Source: Burkholderiales bacterium (GTDB lineage: Bacteria; Pseudomonadota; Gammaproteobacteria; Burkholderiales; SG8-39). Taken from it: 64,000 nt of DNA. Made by a program: the position numbers and the translations under genes. How positions within the stretch are numbered: position 1 is the stretch's first letter; the number at the start of each line of letters is the position of its first letter. Shown in pieces: positions 16,321 through 25,473 of the stretch. The stretch is from NCBI GenBank assembly GCA_020848075.1, contig JADLAV010000047.1, forward strand, positions 1-64,000, read 5' to 3'. The notes below the pieces were generated by a model. It saw only the letters and a program-made list of their open reading frames with translations, did no database searches and had not been told where the DNA came from.

Positions 16321-17403
16321 CTACGCGGTGCGCTTGGGCAGGATTTCCGCCGAGCGCTTCTCCACGGCCATCCATTCTTGCGCCGTCAGCTTGACTCTGC
16401 CGACGAACTTGTTGGTCGATATCTTGTCGGCGGGCGGGATGCCGGGCGACTTCATGTAGGTCTCGACCGCCTTGCGAGTCTCCTCGACAAGCGACGGCTC
16501 GATGTAGCCGAGTCCCTCGTCGCGGAAAGCCGGCGTCATGCCCAGCGCCGTGCTGATCGCCTGGCCATAGCGGATCACGTCGCGGTTCTGCTGCGAGTCC
16601 TTGAATTCCTTGATCGCGTCAAGGTGTATATTCACCGACTCGTCCGGGTTGAGATAGACGTACTTCAGGCCTTCCATCAACCCGTCAACGAAATCCTGGC
16701 ACAGCTTGGGCTTCTTTTCGATGGTCTCGGACCTGGTCGCCACGCAGTTGCTGGCGGTCTTCACGCCGAAATCCTCGTACAACATCCAACTGATCTTGAG
16801 GTCTTGCGCCCACAGGCTCGGTGCCACCGAGCCGATAAAGTTGCCGATCGCGTCGACCTGCTTATTGATCAGCGCCGGCGGTAGGGCCGGCGGTTCCATC
16901 ATCACCTTCCGGACCTTCGCCTCGTCGATCCCGGTCGATCTCACGAAGGCCGGCCAAAGCTGGAAATCGCCGCTCGCCACGTTGAAGCCCACCCTCTTGC
17001 CTTCCAGGTCCTTCGGCTTGCTGATGTTGGCGTCGGTCAGCGAGAAGATGCCGACCGGCGACAGCGGCCAGATGCTCGCGATGTTCACCAGGTCCAGGCT
17101 CTTCGCCGCGCAGTTCATCATCACCGCCATGTCGATGATTCCGAAGTCGTACTGGCCCTTGTCGACCGGAACGCACACCGCGCCCGAGCCGAAGCCGCGG
17201 TCAATGGTGACGTTGAGTCCGCGCTTGTCCCAGGCGCCGATCTTCTTCGCTACGAAAGCGAAGCTGAACGTGCCAAGCGGTAGCCACGGCAGCGTCAGCT
17301 TGACCCCAGTGGCCGCCTGGCCGCGAGCGATGCTTGGGAATCCCGCAACCGTGCCCAGCGCCGCCGCGGCGCCTGCGCCCTGAAGCAGCGTGCGTCGTTT
17401 CAT
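16321..17403 (-). CDS. NMT1/SsuA-like ABC transporter substrate-binding protein
   Basis: This 360-residue periplasmic protein has an export signal starting MKRRTLLQGAGAAAALG and ending near SIARGQA. The paired arginines suggest the Tat route. The mature part matches NMT1/THI5-like solute receptors: LPWLPLGTFSFAFVAKKIGAW, QYDFGIIDMAVMM, LEGKRVGFNVASGDFQ. This group binds taurine, nitrate, pyrimidine precursors or aromatic acids, and the ligand cannot be read from sequence. GGGAGG lies 6 nt before the ATG. Downstream is ubiD. Confidence 0.88.
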   Translation of the reverse strand: MKRRTLLQGAGAAAALGTVAGFPSIARGQAATGVKLTLPWLPLGTFSFAFVAKKIGAWDKRGLNVTIDRGFGSGAVCVPVDKGQYDFGIIDMAVMMNCAAKSLDLVNIASIWPLSPVGIFSLTDANISKPKDLEGKRVGFNVASGDFQLWPAFVRSTGIDEAKVRKVMMEPPALPPALINKQVDAIGNFIGSVAPSLWAQDLKISWMLYEDFGVKTASNCVATRSETIEKKPKLCQDFVDGLMEGLKYVYLNPDESVNIHLDAIKEFKDSQQNRDVIRYGQAISTALGMTPAFRDEGLGYIEPSLVEETRKAVETYMKSPGIPPADKISTNKFVGRVKLTAQEWMAVEKRSAEILPKRTA

Positions 17404-17435
17404 GATGTCCTCCCGTTTCGTTTCCCGCTCCCCGT

Positions 17436-18221
17436 TCAAGCCGGCGCCGCGGCAGCTTCCGCCCCTGGCACCGACTGCCAATAGATCACCCGCTTTTCCG
17501 CCCAGGCGATGATACCGTAGAGCGCCAGTCCCATCGCGCTGAGCACCACGATCGAGGCCAGCATCAGCGGGGTGTCGAACAGCCCGCCTGACAGCTTGAT
17601 GAGGTAGCCGAGGCCTTCTTGCGAGGCAACGAACTCGGCCACGATCACTCCGATCACCGCGAGCGTAATCGAGATCTTCATCCCTGCGAAGATGTAAGGC
17701 ATCGCGTTCGGCAGCCTGATCTTCAGAAAGATCTGCCATCGCGAGCCCATGTAGGCCCGCGCCATCCGCAAGAGATCCTCGTCGTGGATGTGGAACCCGA
17801 CCACGGCGTTGATCACCATCGGGAAGAACGCGACCAGGAAGGCCAACAGGGTGCTCGACACCAGCCCGGTATCGAACCAGACGATGAACAGCGGCGCGAT
17901 CGAGACCTTCGGCACGACCTGCGTCACCACGATGATCGGGTAGAGGCCCTTGCGCAGCACCTCGGAATAGGTGACCAGGATCGCAACTCCGATCCCGCCG
18001 ACGACCGACAGCGCGAAGCCGAGGACCGTCAGCCACAACGTCGGCAGCAGGTGCGTCAGCAGGACATCCCAGCGCTGGGCCAGCGCAACCGCGACTTGTG
18101 AGGGTGCCGGCAGGATGATCGGCCGCACTTTGTACAGGTCGACCACGGCCTCCCAGACGAGCAAGAAGCCGAGCATGAACACGACCGGCCAGACCGGCAG
18201 ATCCTTGAGCTTAGTGGGCAT
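17436..18221 (-). CDS. ABC transporter permease (SsuC/TauC type)
   Basis: The 261-residue inner-membrane permease has about six hydrophobic segments and the ATPase-contact loop EAA motif around RMARAYMGSRWQIFLKIRLPNAMPYI. It matches BPD_transp_1 permeases of NitT/TauT importers. Start 18221 (MPTKLKDLP) lies inside the last codons of the ATPase gene (11-nt overlap), so the two are co-translated. It delivers substrate from the receptor encoded by the next gene. Confidence 0.9.
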   Translation of the reverse strand: MPTKLKDLPVWPVVFMLGFLLVWEAVVDLYKVRPIILPAPSQVAVALAQRWDVLLTHLLPTLWLTVLGFALSVVGGIGVAILVTYSEVLRKGLYPIIVVTQVVPKVSIAPLFIVWFDTGLVSSTLLAFLVAFFPMVINAVVGFHIHDEDLLRMARAYMGSRWQIFLKIRLPNAMPYIFAGMKISITLAVIGVIVAEFVASQEGLGYLIKLSGGLFDTPLMLASIVVLSAMGLALYGIIAWAEKRVIYWQSVPGAEAAAAPA

Positions 18222-19041
18222 GGTTTGCCTCGATCGCTTGTCGCAACGTGCGCACATAGCGGTTGAATGGCTCGGTTTCCTCGATCGACAGCGCGCGCGG
18301 CCGGGGCAGGTCGATGCGCACGTCGGCGACGATCGTGGCCGGCCGCCGCCCCATCACTATCACGCGATCGGAGAGAAACGCGGCCTCGCGGATGCTGTGG
18401 GTCACGAAGATCACCGTCTTGCGGTGGATCTGCCAGAGACGCAGCAGCTCCTGGCCCATTTCATCGCGGGTGATCGCATCCAATGCACTGAACGGTTCGT
18501 CCATCAAGAGAATCCGCGGGTCGATCACCAGCGCTCGGCAGATCGAGACGCGCTGTCGCATCCCGCCAGAAAGCTCGCGGGGCAGGCGGTTGGCGAACTC
18601 CTCGAGGTGCGTGACCGCAAGAAGTTCCCGCGCGCGCCTAACGTGCGCCTCGCGCGGCAGATGCTGCATCTCGACCGGCAGCATCACGTTTTCCATCACC
18701 GTGCGCCACGGCAGCAGCACCGGAGACTGGAACACGACGCCGATGTCCGCGCGCGGGCCGTCCACTAGGCGCTCGCCGATCACCACCCGGCCGCTACTGG
18801 GACCGAGCAGCCCCGCGACCATCATCAATAGCGTGCTCTTGCCGCAACCGCTGGGGCCCAGAATCGACAGAAACTCGCCCTCGGCGACTGCGAAATCGGC
18901 GCGCCGGATGGCTTCGATGTCCCCGTAAGCCTTGGACACCGACTCAACCCGCACGGCAGGCGCGGCAATACCGGCTGCGGCCGTGCTCCGATTTGGCGTC
19001 TCGTCGATCGCGGCAGCCTTGGGCAGCATCGCGCGAAGCAT
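18211..19041 (-). CDS. ABC transporter ATP-binding protein (SsuB/TauB type)
   Basis: A complete ABC ATPase: Walker A GPSGCGKST, Q-loop VFQSPVLLPWRTV, signature LSGGMRQRV, Walker B ILLMDEPFSALD, and H-loop FVTHSIREA. RPATI after the H-loop is typical of NitT/TauT importers. The N-terminus is uncertain; 19041 (MLRAMLPK) and 19029 are both possible and neither has a strong ribosome-binding site. It heads a four-gene unit with the permease, receptor and ubiD. Confidence 0.9.
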   Translation of the reverse strand: MLRAMLPKAAAIDETPNRSTAAAGIAAPAVRVESVSKAYGDIEAIRRADFAVAEGEFLSILGPSGCGKSTLLMMVAGLLGPSSGRVVIGERLVDGPRADIGVVFQSPVLLPWRTVMENVMLPVEMQHLPREAHVRRARELLAVTHLEEFANRLPRELSGGMRQRVSICRALVIDPRILLMDEPFSALDAITRDEMGQELLRLWQIHRKTVIFVTHSIREAAFLSDRVIVMGRRPATIVADVRIDLPRPRALSIEETEPFNRYVRTLRQAIEANHAH

Positions 19042-19089
19042 CCGCCGAATTGCCACCCAACGCAATAGATCCTGGCATCCCTCGGCATT

Positions 19090-19482
19090 ACCACGAACCG
19101 GGGGTTCTTTCGTAATCCGACATGCTCCAGCGTCCGCGGAAGCCGCAGATATCCCGCGCAAATCGGGTCAAGATGACTGGACCCTGGCGGGTGTGGGTCG
19201 TACTGGTATCGGACTGGACGCCGTAGCGGCGACGCGTATCGTCCGCTCTGAAGGTGATCGGGGTGGTCGAGTTGCTCGCGATGACCTCGAAGCCCGACGG
19301 AAATTCTCGGCGACCGAGGCCGGCTCCCCCGAGAGGGTCGCGCCGGACGGTGCGAACTCGCAGATGAACTTGTGCGCGAGGTCGAACGGATGGATTTCGC
19401 AGGAGGCGCGGCTCTCGCGCACCCCCCGCACGATGAGCTGGGTGTACTGCACGCCGATGTCGAGGAGGAGGATCTTTAACGC
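19090..19482 (-). pseudogene. guaA: Remnant of guaA (GMP synthase glutaminase domain)
   Basis: On the minus strand, [20 protein letters not shown] and [16 protein letters not shown] (about 19480-19300) match the start of GMP synthase. After a frame change, GFEVIAS...[18 protein letters not shown] and [11 protein letters not shown] match the end of its glutaminase domain. The central part holding the nucleophile cysteine is deleted. The catalytic HPE is replaced, and the synthase domain is missing after WSMSDY. GMP synthase is normally essential, so an intact copy should exist elsewhere. Confidence 0.8.
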
Positions 19483-19545
19483 CGGCTGGCGTCGGTCTGC
19501 TGTTCCAGCGTGCGCCGCCGCGCAGTGGCACGCAGGGGACGGTGT

Positions 19546-19619
19546 TGGAGGCGGGGGTCGGAATCGAACCGGCGTCCACGGCTTTGCAGGCCGCTGCATG
19601 ACCACTCTGCCACCCCGCC
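19546..19619 (-). tRNA. tRNA-Cys (anticodon GCA)
   Basis: The minus strand begins GGCGGGG, pairing with CCCCGCC before T and an encoded CCA. The anticodon loop is CTGCAAA (GCA). The T arm contains GGTTCGATTCC. It follows tRNA-Gly on the same strand, as in the glyW-cysT-leuZ type of cluster. Confidence 0.96.
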
Positions 19620-19710
19620 GGGTTCGCTCCGCAGCGCAAGCCTCGACCGAGAGGTCGACCGGCGCCGGAAGCGAAAGAGGGAAAGCGCGCCGCGCCTTCC
19701 CTCTGGAATC

Positions 19711-19786
19711 TGGAGCGGGAAACGAGTCTCGAACTCGCGACCTCAACCTTGGCAAGGTTGCGCTCTACCAACTGAGCTATTCCCGC
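19711..19786 (-). tRNA. tRNA-Gly (anticodon GCC)
   Basis: The minus strand starts GCGGGAA and ends TTCCCGC-T-CCA with CCA encoded. The anticodon loop is TTGCCAA (GCC). The D arm (AGCTCAGTTGGTAGAGC) and T arm (GAGTTCGAGACTC) are canonical. It lies 77 bp downstream of pgsA and is probably co-transcribed with it. Confidence 0.97.
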
Positions 19787-19863
19787 GCGACCGCGGATTA
19801 TACCGTGGCGGCCGCCGCGGATGTCAACGCGCCGACATCCCGACGCGCCCTCCCCTCCGGCCT

Positions 19864-20436
19864 TCAGCCCTCGCGGAACGCCCGCGGGCTCGCGAGCTTG
19901 AGGTAGTAGACCATGGAAGCAAGCGTGAGCGCGGCCGCGAGATAGATCAGCCAGGTGCCGACGCGCTGCGGGTCGAACCAGGCACCGATCGGCTCGCCAT
20001 AGAGCAGCAGCGGAATGGCGATCATCTGGAACGTGGTCTTCAGCTTGCCGAGGAAATTCACCGCGACGCTCTTCGCTTCCCCGACCTTCGCCATCCATTC
20101 GCGCAGCGCCGAGATCGCGATTTCGCGCCCGACGATGATCGCCGCCACGAACGCGTTCGTCCGGTCGAGCTCCACGAGCAGCATCAGGGCCGCCGCGACC
20201 ATCAGCTTGTCGGCGACCGGATCGAGGAACGCACCGAACGCCGACTGCTGGTTGAGCCGGCGCGCGAGGTAGCCGTCGAGCCAGTCCGTGATCGCCGCCG
20301 CGGTGAAGAGCACCGTGGCCGCAAGATTGCGCTCGTGCATCGTCATCCATCCGGCCGGCACGTAGTAGAGGGCGAGGAGCAGCGGAATCGCGATCACCCG
20401 CAGCCAGGTGAGCAGGTTGGGAACGTTCAGCGGCAC
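19864..20436 (-). CDS. pgsA: CDP-diacylglycerol-glycerol-3-phosphate 3-phosphatidyltransferase
   Basis: PgsA makes phosphatidylglycerol phosphate from CDP-diacylglycerol and glycerol-3-phosphate at the inner membrane. The CDP-alcohol phosphotransferase motif D(x2)DG(x2)AR(x8)G(x3)D(x3)D is visible in TDWLDGYLARRLNQQ followed by FGAFLDPVADK. The protein has 190 residues and several membrane helices. A GTG at 20436 is chosen because it gives the family start MPLNVPNLLTWLRV and lies 8 nt after GAGG; GTG 20442 is the alternative. The gene begins 10 bp after the uvrC stop. Confidence 0.93.
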   Translation of the reverse strand: MPLNVPNLLTWLRVIAIPLLLALYYVPAGWMTMHERNLAATVLFTAAAITDWLDGYLARRLNQQSAFGAFLDPVADKLMVAAALMLLVELDRTNAFVAAIIVGREIAISALREWMAKVGEAKSVAVNFLGKLKTTFQMIAIPLLLYGEPIGAWFDPQRVGTWLIYLAAALTLASMVYYLKLASPRAFREG

Positions 20437-20446
20437 CGGCACGGCC

Positions 20447-22282
20447 TCAATGCAGCTCGCGGTAGATGCGCTCGGCGAGCGTGCGGCTGATCCCCTCGAC
20501 CTGCGCGAGATCCTCGACGCTCGCCGCGGCAACGCCCTTCAGCCCGCCGAACCGCTCGAGCAGCTGCCGGCGGCGCGTCGCGCCGATCCCCGCGATGCCC
20601 TCCAGCGTCGATGTGACGCGCGCCTTCCCGCGGCGTGCGCGGTGTCCGGCGATCGCGAACCGGTGCGCTTCGTCCCGGATCTGCTGGATGAGATGCAGGC
20701 CGGGATGGCCCTTGTCGAGATTGAGCGGCCGCTCGCCGTCGCCGACGACGAGCTCCTCGAGCCCGGGCCGGCGCTCGGGGCCTTTCGCGACGCCGACGAG
20801 ATAGACGTCCGACAATCCGAGCTCCGCGAGCACCGCGCGCGCCGTGTTCACCTGGCCCTTGCCGCCGTCGATCAGGATGAGGTCCGGCACCACGCCCTCG
20901 CCGCGGGTGATCCGCTCGTACCGGCGCTGGAGCGCCGACCGGAGCGCGCCGTAGTCGTCACCGGGTGCGACCCCCGTGATGTTGTACCGGCGGTACTCGC
21001 TGTTGCGCATGCGAAGCTGATCGTAGACGACGCAGGCGGCGACCGTCGCCTCGCCCATGGTGTGGCTCACGTCGAAGCATTCCACGCGCTGCACGGTCGG
21101 CGGCAGGCCGAGCGCCTCGCGCATTGCCGCGAGCCGCACCTCCTGGGTGCCGCGCTCGCGCGTGCGCTGGGCGAGCGCGAGCTCGGCATTGCGCGCCGCC
21201 ATCTCCAGCCACGCGCGCCGCTCCGCGTGCGGGCGGCTGACGATCTGCACCTGCCGGGCGGCGCGCTGCGAGAGCGCCGCGCTCAGCTCGGCCGCCTCGA
21301 TCGCCTCCTCGACCTTTTCCTCCACGACGATGACCGCGGGGGGAGGCGCCTGCAGATAATGCTGCGCGAGGAAGGCGGCGACGATGTCCGCGGGCGCATG
21401 GCTCTCCGCGTGCTCCGGGAAGAAGCTGCGATCGCCGAGATAGCGGCCATTGCGTATCATCACCAGGTTTACGCACGCCGCCCCGCCCTGCTCCACGCAG
21501 GCGACTGCGTCCGCATCGAGCGATTTCGCGGTGTCGACGTACTGGCGCTGCTGCAGGGCGGAGAGCGCCTTGATCTGATCGCGATGCACCGCCGCGCTCT
21601 CGAAGTCGAGCCGGTCCGAGGCTGCCTGCATGCGCGCGGCAAGCGCGGTGAGCACGTCGTCCTCGCGGCCTTCCATGAAGAGCGCGGCGTTGCGCGCGTC
21701 GGCGGCGTAGTCCGCCTCGCTCACCAGCCCCACGCACGGGGCCGAACAGCGGTGGATCTGGTAGAGCAGGCACGGCCGCGAGCGGTTCTGGAACACGGAG
21801 TCCTCGCACGTCCGCAAGCGGAACACCTTCTGCAGCAACTGGATACTCTCGCGCACCGCGCTCGCGCCCGGGAACGGACCGAAGTAGGTGTTGTGCCGGT
21901 CGAGCGCTCCGCGGTGGAAGCCGAGGCGCGGGAAGCAGCCGCCGCCGATCATGAGGTAAGGGTAGGACTTGTCGTCGCGGAACAGGATGTTGTAGCGCGG
22001 CGCGAGCGACTTGATGAGGTTATTCTCGAGGAGCAGCGCCTCGCCCTCGGAGCCGGTGACGGTCACCTCGACGCCGGTCACCTGCGCGAGCATGAGCTGG
22101 ATGCGCGGGCCGTGATCGGACTTCTGGAAGTAGGAGGCGACGCGCTTCTTCAGATCACGCGCCTTACCGACGTAGAGCACGTCGCCGCTCGCGCTCAGCA
22201 TCCGGTAGACGCCGGGAAGATGCGGCAGGCCGGCAATGAGCGTCGCGGGATCGAATGCGGCGGTGGTGGGTGGGGCTCCCAT
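20447..22282 (-). CDS. uvrC: Excinuclease ABC subunit C
   Basis: The 611-residue UvrC makes both incisions in nucleotide-excision repair. The N-terminal GIY-YIG domain (PGVYRMLSASGDVLYVGKAR, about 23-42) makes the 3' cut. A UVR motif near 200 binds UvrB. The RNase-H-like part (ECFDVSHTMGEATV...LILIDGGKGQ) makes the 5' cut. Paired helix-hairpin-helix motifs close the protein (GIAGIGATRRRQLLERFGG...VEGISRTLAERI). Start 22282 (MGAPPTTAAF) fits family length. Confidence 0.96.
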   Translation of the reverse strand: MGAPPTTAAFDPATLIAGLPHLPGVYRMLSASGDVLYVGKARDLKKRVASYFQKSDHGPRIQLMLAQVTGVEVTVTGSEGEALLLENNLIKSLAPRYNILFRDDKSYPYLMIGGGCFPRLGFHRGALDRHNTYFGPFPGASAVRESIQLLQKVFRLRTCEDSVFQNRSRPCLLYQIHRCSAPCVGLVSEADYAADARNAALFMEGREDDVLTALAARMQAASDRLDFESAAVHRDQIKALSALQQRQYVDTAKSLDADAVACVEQGGAACVNLVMIRNGRYLGDRSFFPEHAESHAPADIVAAFLAQHYLQAPPPAVIVVEEKVEEAIEAAELSAALSQRAARQVQIVSRPHAERRAWLEMAARNAELALAQRTRERGTQEVRLAAMREALGLPPTVQRVECFDVSHTMGEATVAACVVYDQLRMRNSEYRRYNITGVAPGDDYGALRSALQRRYERITRGEGVVPDLILIDGGKGQVNTARAVLAELGLSDVYLVGVAKGPERRPGLEELVVGDGERPLNLDKGHPGLHLIQQIRDEAHRFAIAGHRARRGKARVTSTLEGIAGIGATRRRQLLERFGGLKGVAAASVEDLAQVEGISRTLAERIYRELH

Positions 22283-22518
22283 CTCGGCGACGCCGGCGAC
22301 GCCGCTTGCGCCGGCGGCACGCCTGTCGAACTTGTCGATTATATCGAGAGACGCGCCGTGCCGTGCGCCGCACGCTTGTGCTGCGCCCCTCGACGTCTTA
22401 CCATTGGCGCCGGAGAAGCGGCAGCACACACAAATAGTCGCGCCGGAGGAATTGCCGGGGGACTGCCGGTTCGAGGCGTCGCGGAGCCTGGATACCGCAC
22501 CCGTCCAGCAGGCGAGTC

Positions 22519-24528
22519 TTGCACATCCTGTTCCTTGCCTATGCCGCGCTGATCCTGTCGCTGGGATCCGCGCTCGGCGCGTTCGCGCCGTTGCGCCGCG
22601 CGGGCTTCCCGCTCCTGGGCGCGGCGGGCCTCGCGGCGGTGGCGGCTGGCGGCTGGGCCCTGCTGGGCAACGTGACCGCCGTCGCGACGCTCCCGCTCGG
22701 GCTGCCGTGGCTCGCCTGGCACGTTCGCCTCGACCCGCTCGCGGGCTTCTTCCTGCTGCTCATCGGCGTGCTCGTCGTTGCCGCGAGCCTCTACGCACCC
22801 GCCTATCAGCGCGGGCTCGAGCACGGCCGATCGGTCGGGACGCTCGCGCCCCTGCGGATCGCGACCGCCGTCTTCGTGGCCGGCATGTACCTCGTCGCAC
22901 TCGCCGACGATGCGTATGCGTTCATGATCGCTTGGGAGCTGATGTCGGTGTCGAGCTACGTGCTCGTCGTCTTCGAGCACGAAGAACCGGCGAACCGACG
23001 CGCCGGATTCCTCTACCTCCTGATGGCTCACGTCGGGGCGCTCGCCATCCTGCTCGCCTTCGGCGTGCTCGCCGGCTTCGGCGGCGGTTTCACTTTCGAC
23101 GCGATGCGCGCCGCGGCCCTCTCGCCCCTGTGGGCGACGGTCGCCTTTCTCCTCGCCCTCGTCGGGTTCGGGATGAAAGCCGGCATCGTGCCGCTGCACG
23201 CCTGGCTGCCGGAGGCGCACCCGGCCGCCCCGTCGCACATCTCGGCGCTGATGAGCGGCGCGATGATCAAGATGGGTATCTACGGCATCGTGCGCGTGAG
23301 CTACGACCTCGTCGGGCAGATCCAGTGGCAATGGGGCATCGTGCTGCTCCTCGCCGGAACCGCATCGGCGCTGTTCGGGGTGCTGTATGCGCTCATGCAG
23401 CACGATCTCAAGCGCCTGCTCGCGTATCACTCGATCGAGAACATCGGCATCATCCTGATGGGACTCGGGCTGTCGATGATCTTCCTCGGCACCGGGCATC
23501 CGGTGCTCGGCACGCTCGGGCTGGTGGCGGCGCTGTACCACACGCTCAACCACGCGCTCTTCAAGGGGCTGCTCTTCCTTGGCGCCGGGGCGGTGCTGCA
23601 TCGGACGCACGAGCGCGATCTGGAGCGCCTCGGCGGGCTGATCGGGCGCATGCCGTTCACCGCGCTCTTCTTCCTGGTGGGCTGCGTGGCGATCTCGGCG
23701 CTGCCGCCGTTCAACGGCTTCGTCTCCGAGTGGCTCACGTTCCAGGCCGCGCTGCAGGCGCCCGCCCTCGCGAACGGGGTGCTGCGCGCGGTGATTCCGC
23801 TCACCGCCGCGGTGCTGGCGCTGGCGGCGGCGCTGGCGGCAGCCTGCTTCGTGAAGGCCTACGGCGTCGCGTTTCTGGGGCGCGCGCGCTCGCGCCACGC
23901 CGAGCGGGCACGCGAGGTGCCGTCGGGGATGCTGTGGGCGATGGGCCTGCTGGCGGGACTGTGCCTGCTCCTGGGCGTGCTGCCGACGCTCGTGATCGAG
24001 GCGCTGTCGCCGGTGACGCACCTGCTGGTGGGCCAGTCGCTCTCCTCGGCGAGCGCACGCGGGTGGCTGTGGCTAACCCCGGTGTCGCCGCAGGTGGCCT
24101 CCTACTCGGCGCCGTTCGTGGCGGTGGCGATCGCGGTGGTGTACGGGGTGGGCTACTGGTACTTCAAGCGCCGGGCGAAGCCGGTGCGCCGGGCCTATGC
24201 GTGGGACTGCGGGTTCGGGGCGCTGAATGCGCGCATGCAGTACACCTCGACGGCGTTCAGCCAGCCCATCCGGCGGGTGTTCGCACCCGCGTGGAAGCTC
24301 GAGGAGCACGTGGAGGCGGCGCGCGAGCCCGGGGTGCTCGGTCGGGCGCGCAGCCTGCACTACCGGGTGCATGCGCTCGACTGGACGTGGCTGAAGGGCT
24401 ACGTGCCGATCGGCGCGCTGGTGCTCGCCGCCGCGCGGCGCATCGGGCGCATCCAGACCGGCAGCATCCACACCTACCTCGTCTACTCGTTCGTCACGCT
24501 GCTCCTCTTCCTGTGGATAATCAGCTAA
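22519..24528 (+). CDS. hyfB: HyfB/HycC-like proton-pumping membrane subunit
   Basis: This 669-residue protein belongs to the Mrp/NuoL-type antiporter subunits of group 4 hydrogenase-like complexes. It has about 15 hydrophobic segments. The proton-channel motifs include the glutamate in AYAFMIAWELMSVSSY, the lysine segment GFGMKAGIVPLHAWLPEAHP and the broken-helix residues in HSIENIGII. The long C-terminal extension (YYFKRR...WDCGFG...) is typical of HyfB/HycC rather than NuoL. The start is TTG with a GGCGAG upstream. It heads a tightly packed six-gene operon. Confidence 0.85.
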   Translation: MHILFLAYAALILSLGSALGAFAPLRRAGFPLLGAAGLAAVAAGGWALLGNVTAVATLPLGLPWLAWHVRLDPLAGFFLLLIGVLVVAASLYAPAYQRGLEHGRSVGTLAPLRIATAVFVAGMYLVALADDAYAFMIAWELMSVSSYVLVVFEHEEPANRRAGFLYLLMAHVGALAILLAFGVLAGFGGGFTFDAMRAAALSPLWATVAFLLALVGFGMKAGIVPLHAWLPEAHPAAPSHISALMSGAMIKMGIYGIVRVSYDLVGQIQWQWGIVLLLAGTASALFGVLYALMQHDLKRLLAYHSIENIGIILMGLGLSMIFLGTGHPVLGTLGLVAALYHTLNHALFKGLLFLGAGAVLHRTHERDLERLGGLIGRMPFTALFFLVGCVAISALPPFNGFVSEWLTFQAALQAPALANGVLRAVIPLTAAVLALAAALAAACFVKAYGVAFLGRARSRHAERAREVPSGMLWAMGLLAGLCLLLGVLPTLVIEALSPVTHLLVGQSLSSASARGWLWLTPVSPQVASYSAPFVAVAIAVVYGVGYWYFKRRAKPVRRAYAWDCGFGALNARMQYTSTAFSQPIRRVFAPAWKLEEHVEAAREPGVLGRARSLHYRVHALDWTWLKGYVPIGALVLAAARRIGRIQTGSIHTYLVYSFVTLLLFLWIIS

Positions 24529-25472
24529 TCGCCTGGCTGCTCGCCGCCGCGCAGACCGCGCTCTTCGTGGGCGCGGCCCCGCTCCTCGCGGGCTGGACGA
24601 AGCGCGTCAAGTGCCACATGCAGAACCGCGCCGCGCCGGCGGTGTGGCAGCCCTACCGCGATCTCGCCAAGCTGTTTCGCAAGGAACTGGTGATCGCGGA
24701 GAACGCATCGTGGCTGTTCCGCGCGACGCCGTACGTCGTGTTCAGCGCGATGCTGCTCGCCGCCGCCGCGATTCCCCTGGTCGCGGTGGATCTGCCGACC
24801 GGCGCCATTGCGGACGTGATCGTCCTGGTGGGCTTCTTCGCGCTCGCGCGCTTCTTCACCGCGCTCGCGGGAATGGACATCGGGACCGCCTTCGGCGGCA
24901 TGGGCGCATCGCGCGAGATGACCATCGCCGCGCTGGCGGAGCCGGCGATGCTGATGGCCGTCTTCACCCTCTCGATGACGGCCGCCTCGACCAACCTCTC
25001 GGCGGCCATGGGCTACGTCCTCGACACCGGGCTGGTCCTGCGGCCGTCGTTCCTGTTCGCGCTGCTCGGGATCGCGATGGTCGCGGTGGCCGAGACCGGG
25101 CGCATCCCGGTCGACAACCCGGCCACCCACCTCGAGCTCACCATGATCCACGAGGCGATGGTGCTCGAGTACTCCGGCCGGCACCTCGCCCTGATCGAAT
25201 GGGCGGGCCAGATCAAGCTGATGATCTACGCGGTCCTGGTCGTCAACATCTTCTGGCCCTGGGGCATCGCCCGCGAGTTCACGATGGAGGCGCTCGGGCT
25301 CGGCGTGGCGGCGGCGGCGGCGAAGCTCATGCTCGCGATGGTGATCCTCGTCGTCTGGGAGACCGTGCTCGCAAAGATGCGGATCTTCCGCGTGCCGGAG
25401 TTCCTCGGCTTCGCCTTCGTGCTCTCGCTGCTCGGCATGCTCACCCACGTGGTGCTCGAGACCGGGGGATGA
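24513..25472 (+). CDS. hyfC: HyfC/HycD-like (NuoH-type) membrane subunit
   Basis: The 319-residue membrane anchor is homologous to NuoH, which links the peripheral arm to the proton pumps. Visible family motifs are WQPYRDLAKLFRKE, GGMGASREMTIAALAEPA (a NuoH-type quinone-loop region) and AETGRIPVDNPATHLELTMIHEAM. The GTG start overlaps hyfB by 16 nt; no later start preserves the first helix. Confidence 0.87.
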   Translation: MDNQLIAWLLAAAQTALFVGAAPLLAGWTKRVKCHMQNRAAPAVWQPYRDLAKLFRKELVIAENASWLFRATPYVVFSAMLLAAAAIPLVAVDLPTGAIADVIVLVGFFALARFFTALAGMDIGTAFGGMGASREMTIAALAEPAMLMAVFTLSMTAASTNLSAAMGYVLDTGLVLRPSFLFALLGIAMVAVAETGRIPVDNPATHLELTMIHEAMVLEYSGRHLALIEWAGQIKLMIYAVLVVNIFWPWGIAREFTMEALGLGVAAAAAKLMLAMVILVVWETVLAKMRIFRVPEFLGFAFVLSLLGMLTHVVLETGG

Positions 25473-25473
25473 G

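Noticed and set aside
20408-22552. 714-codon plus-strand frame opposite uvrC
   Set aside because: Repetitive ARAL-type sequence with no family resemblance; uvrC on the other strand is certain.
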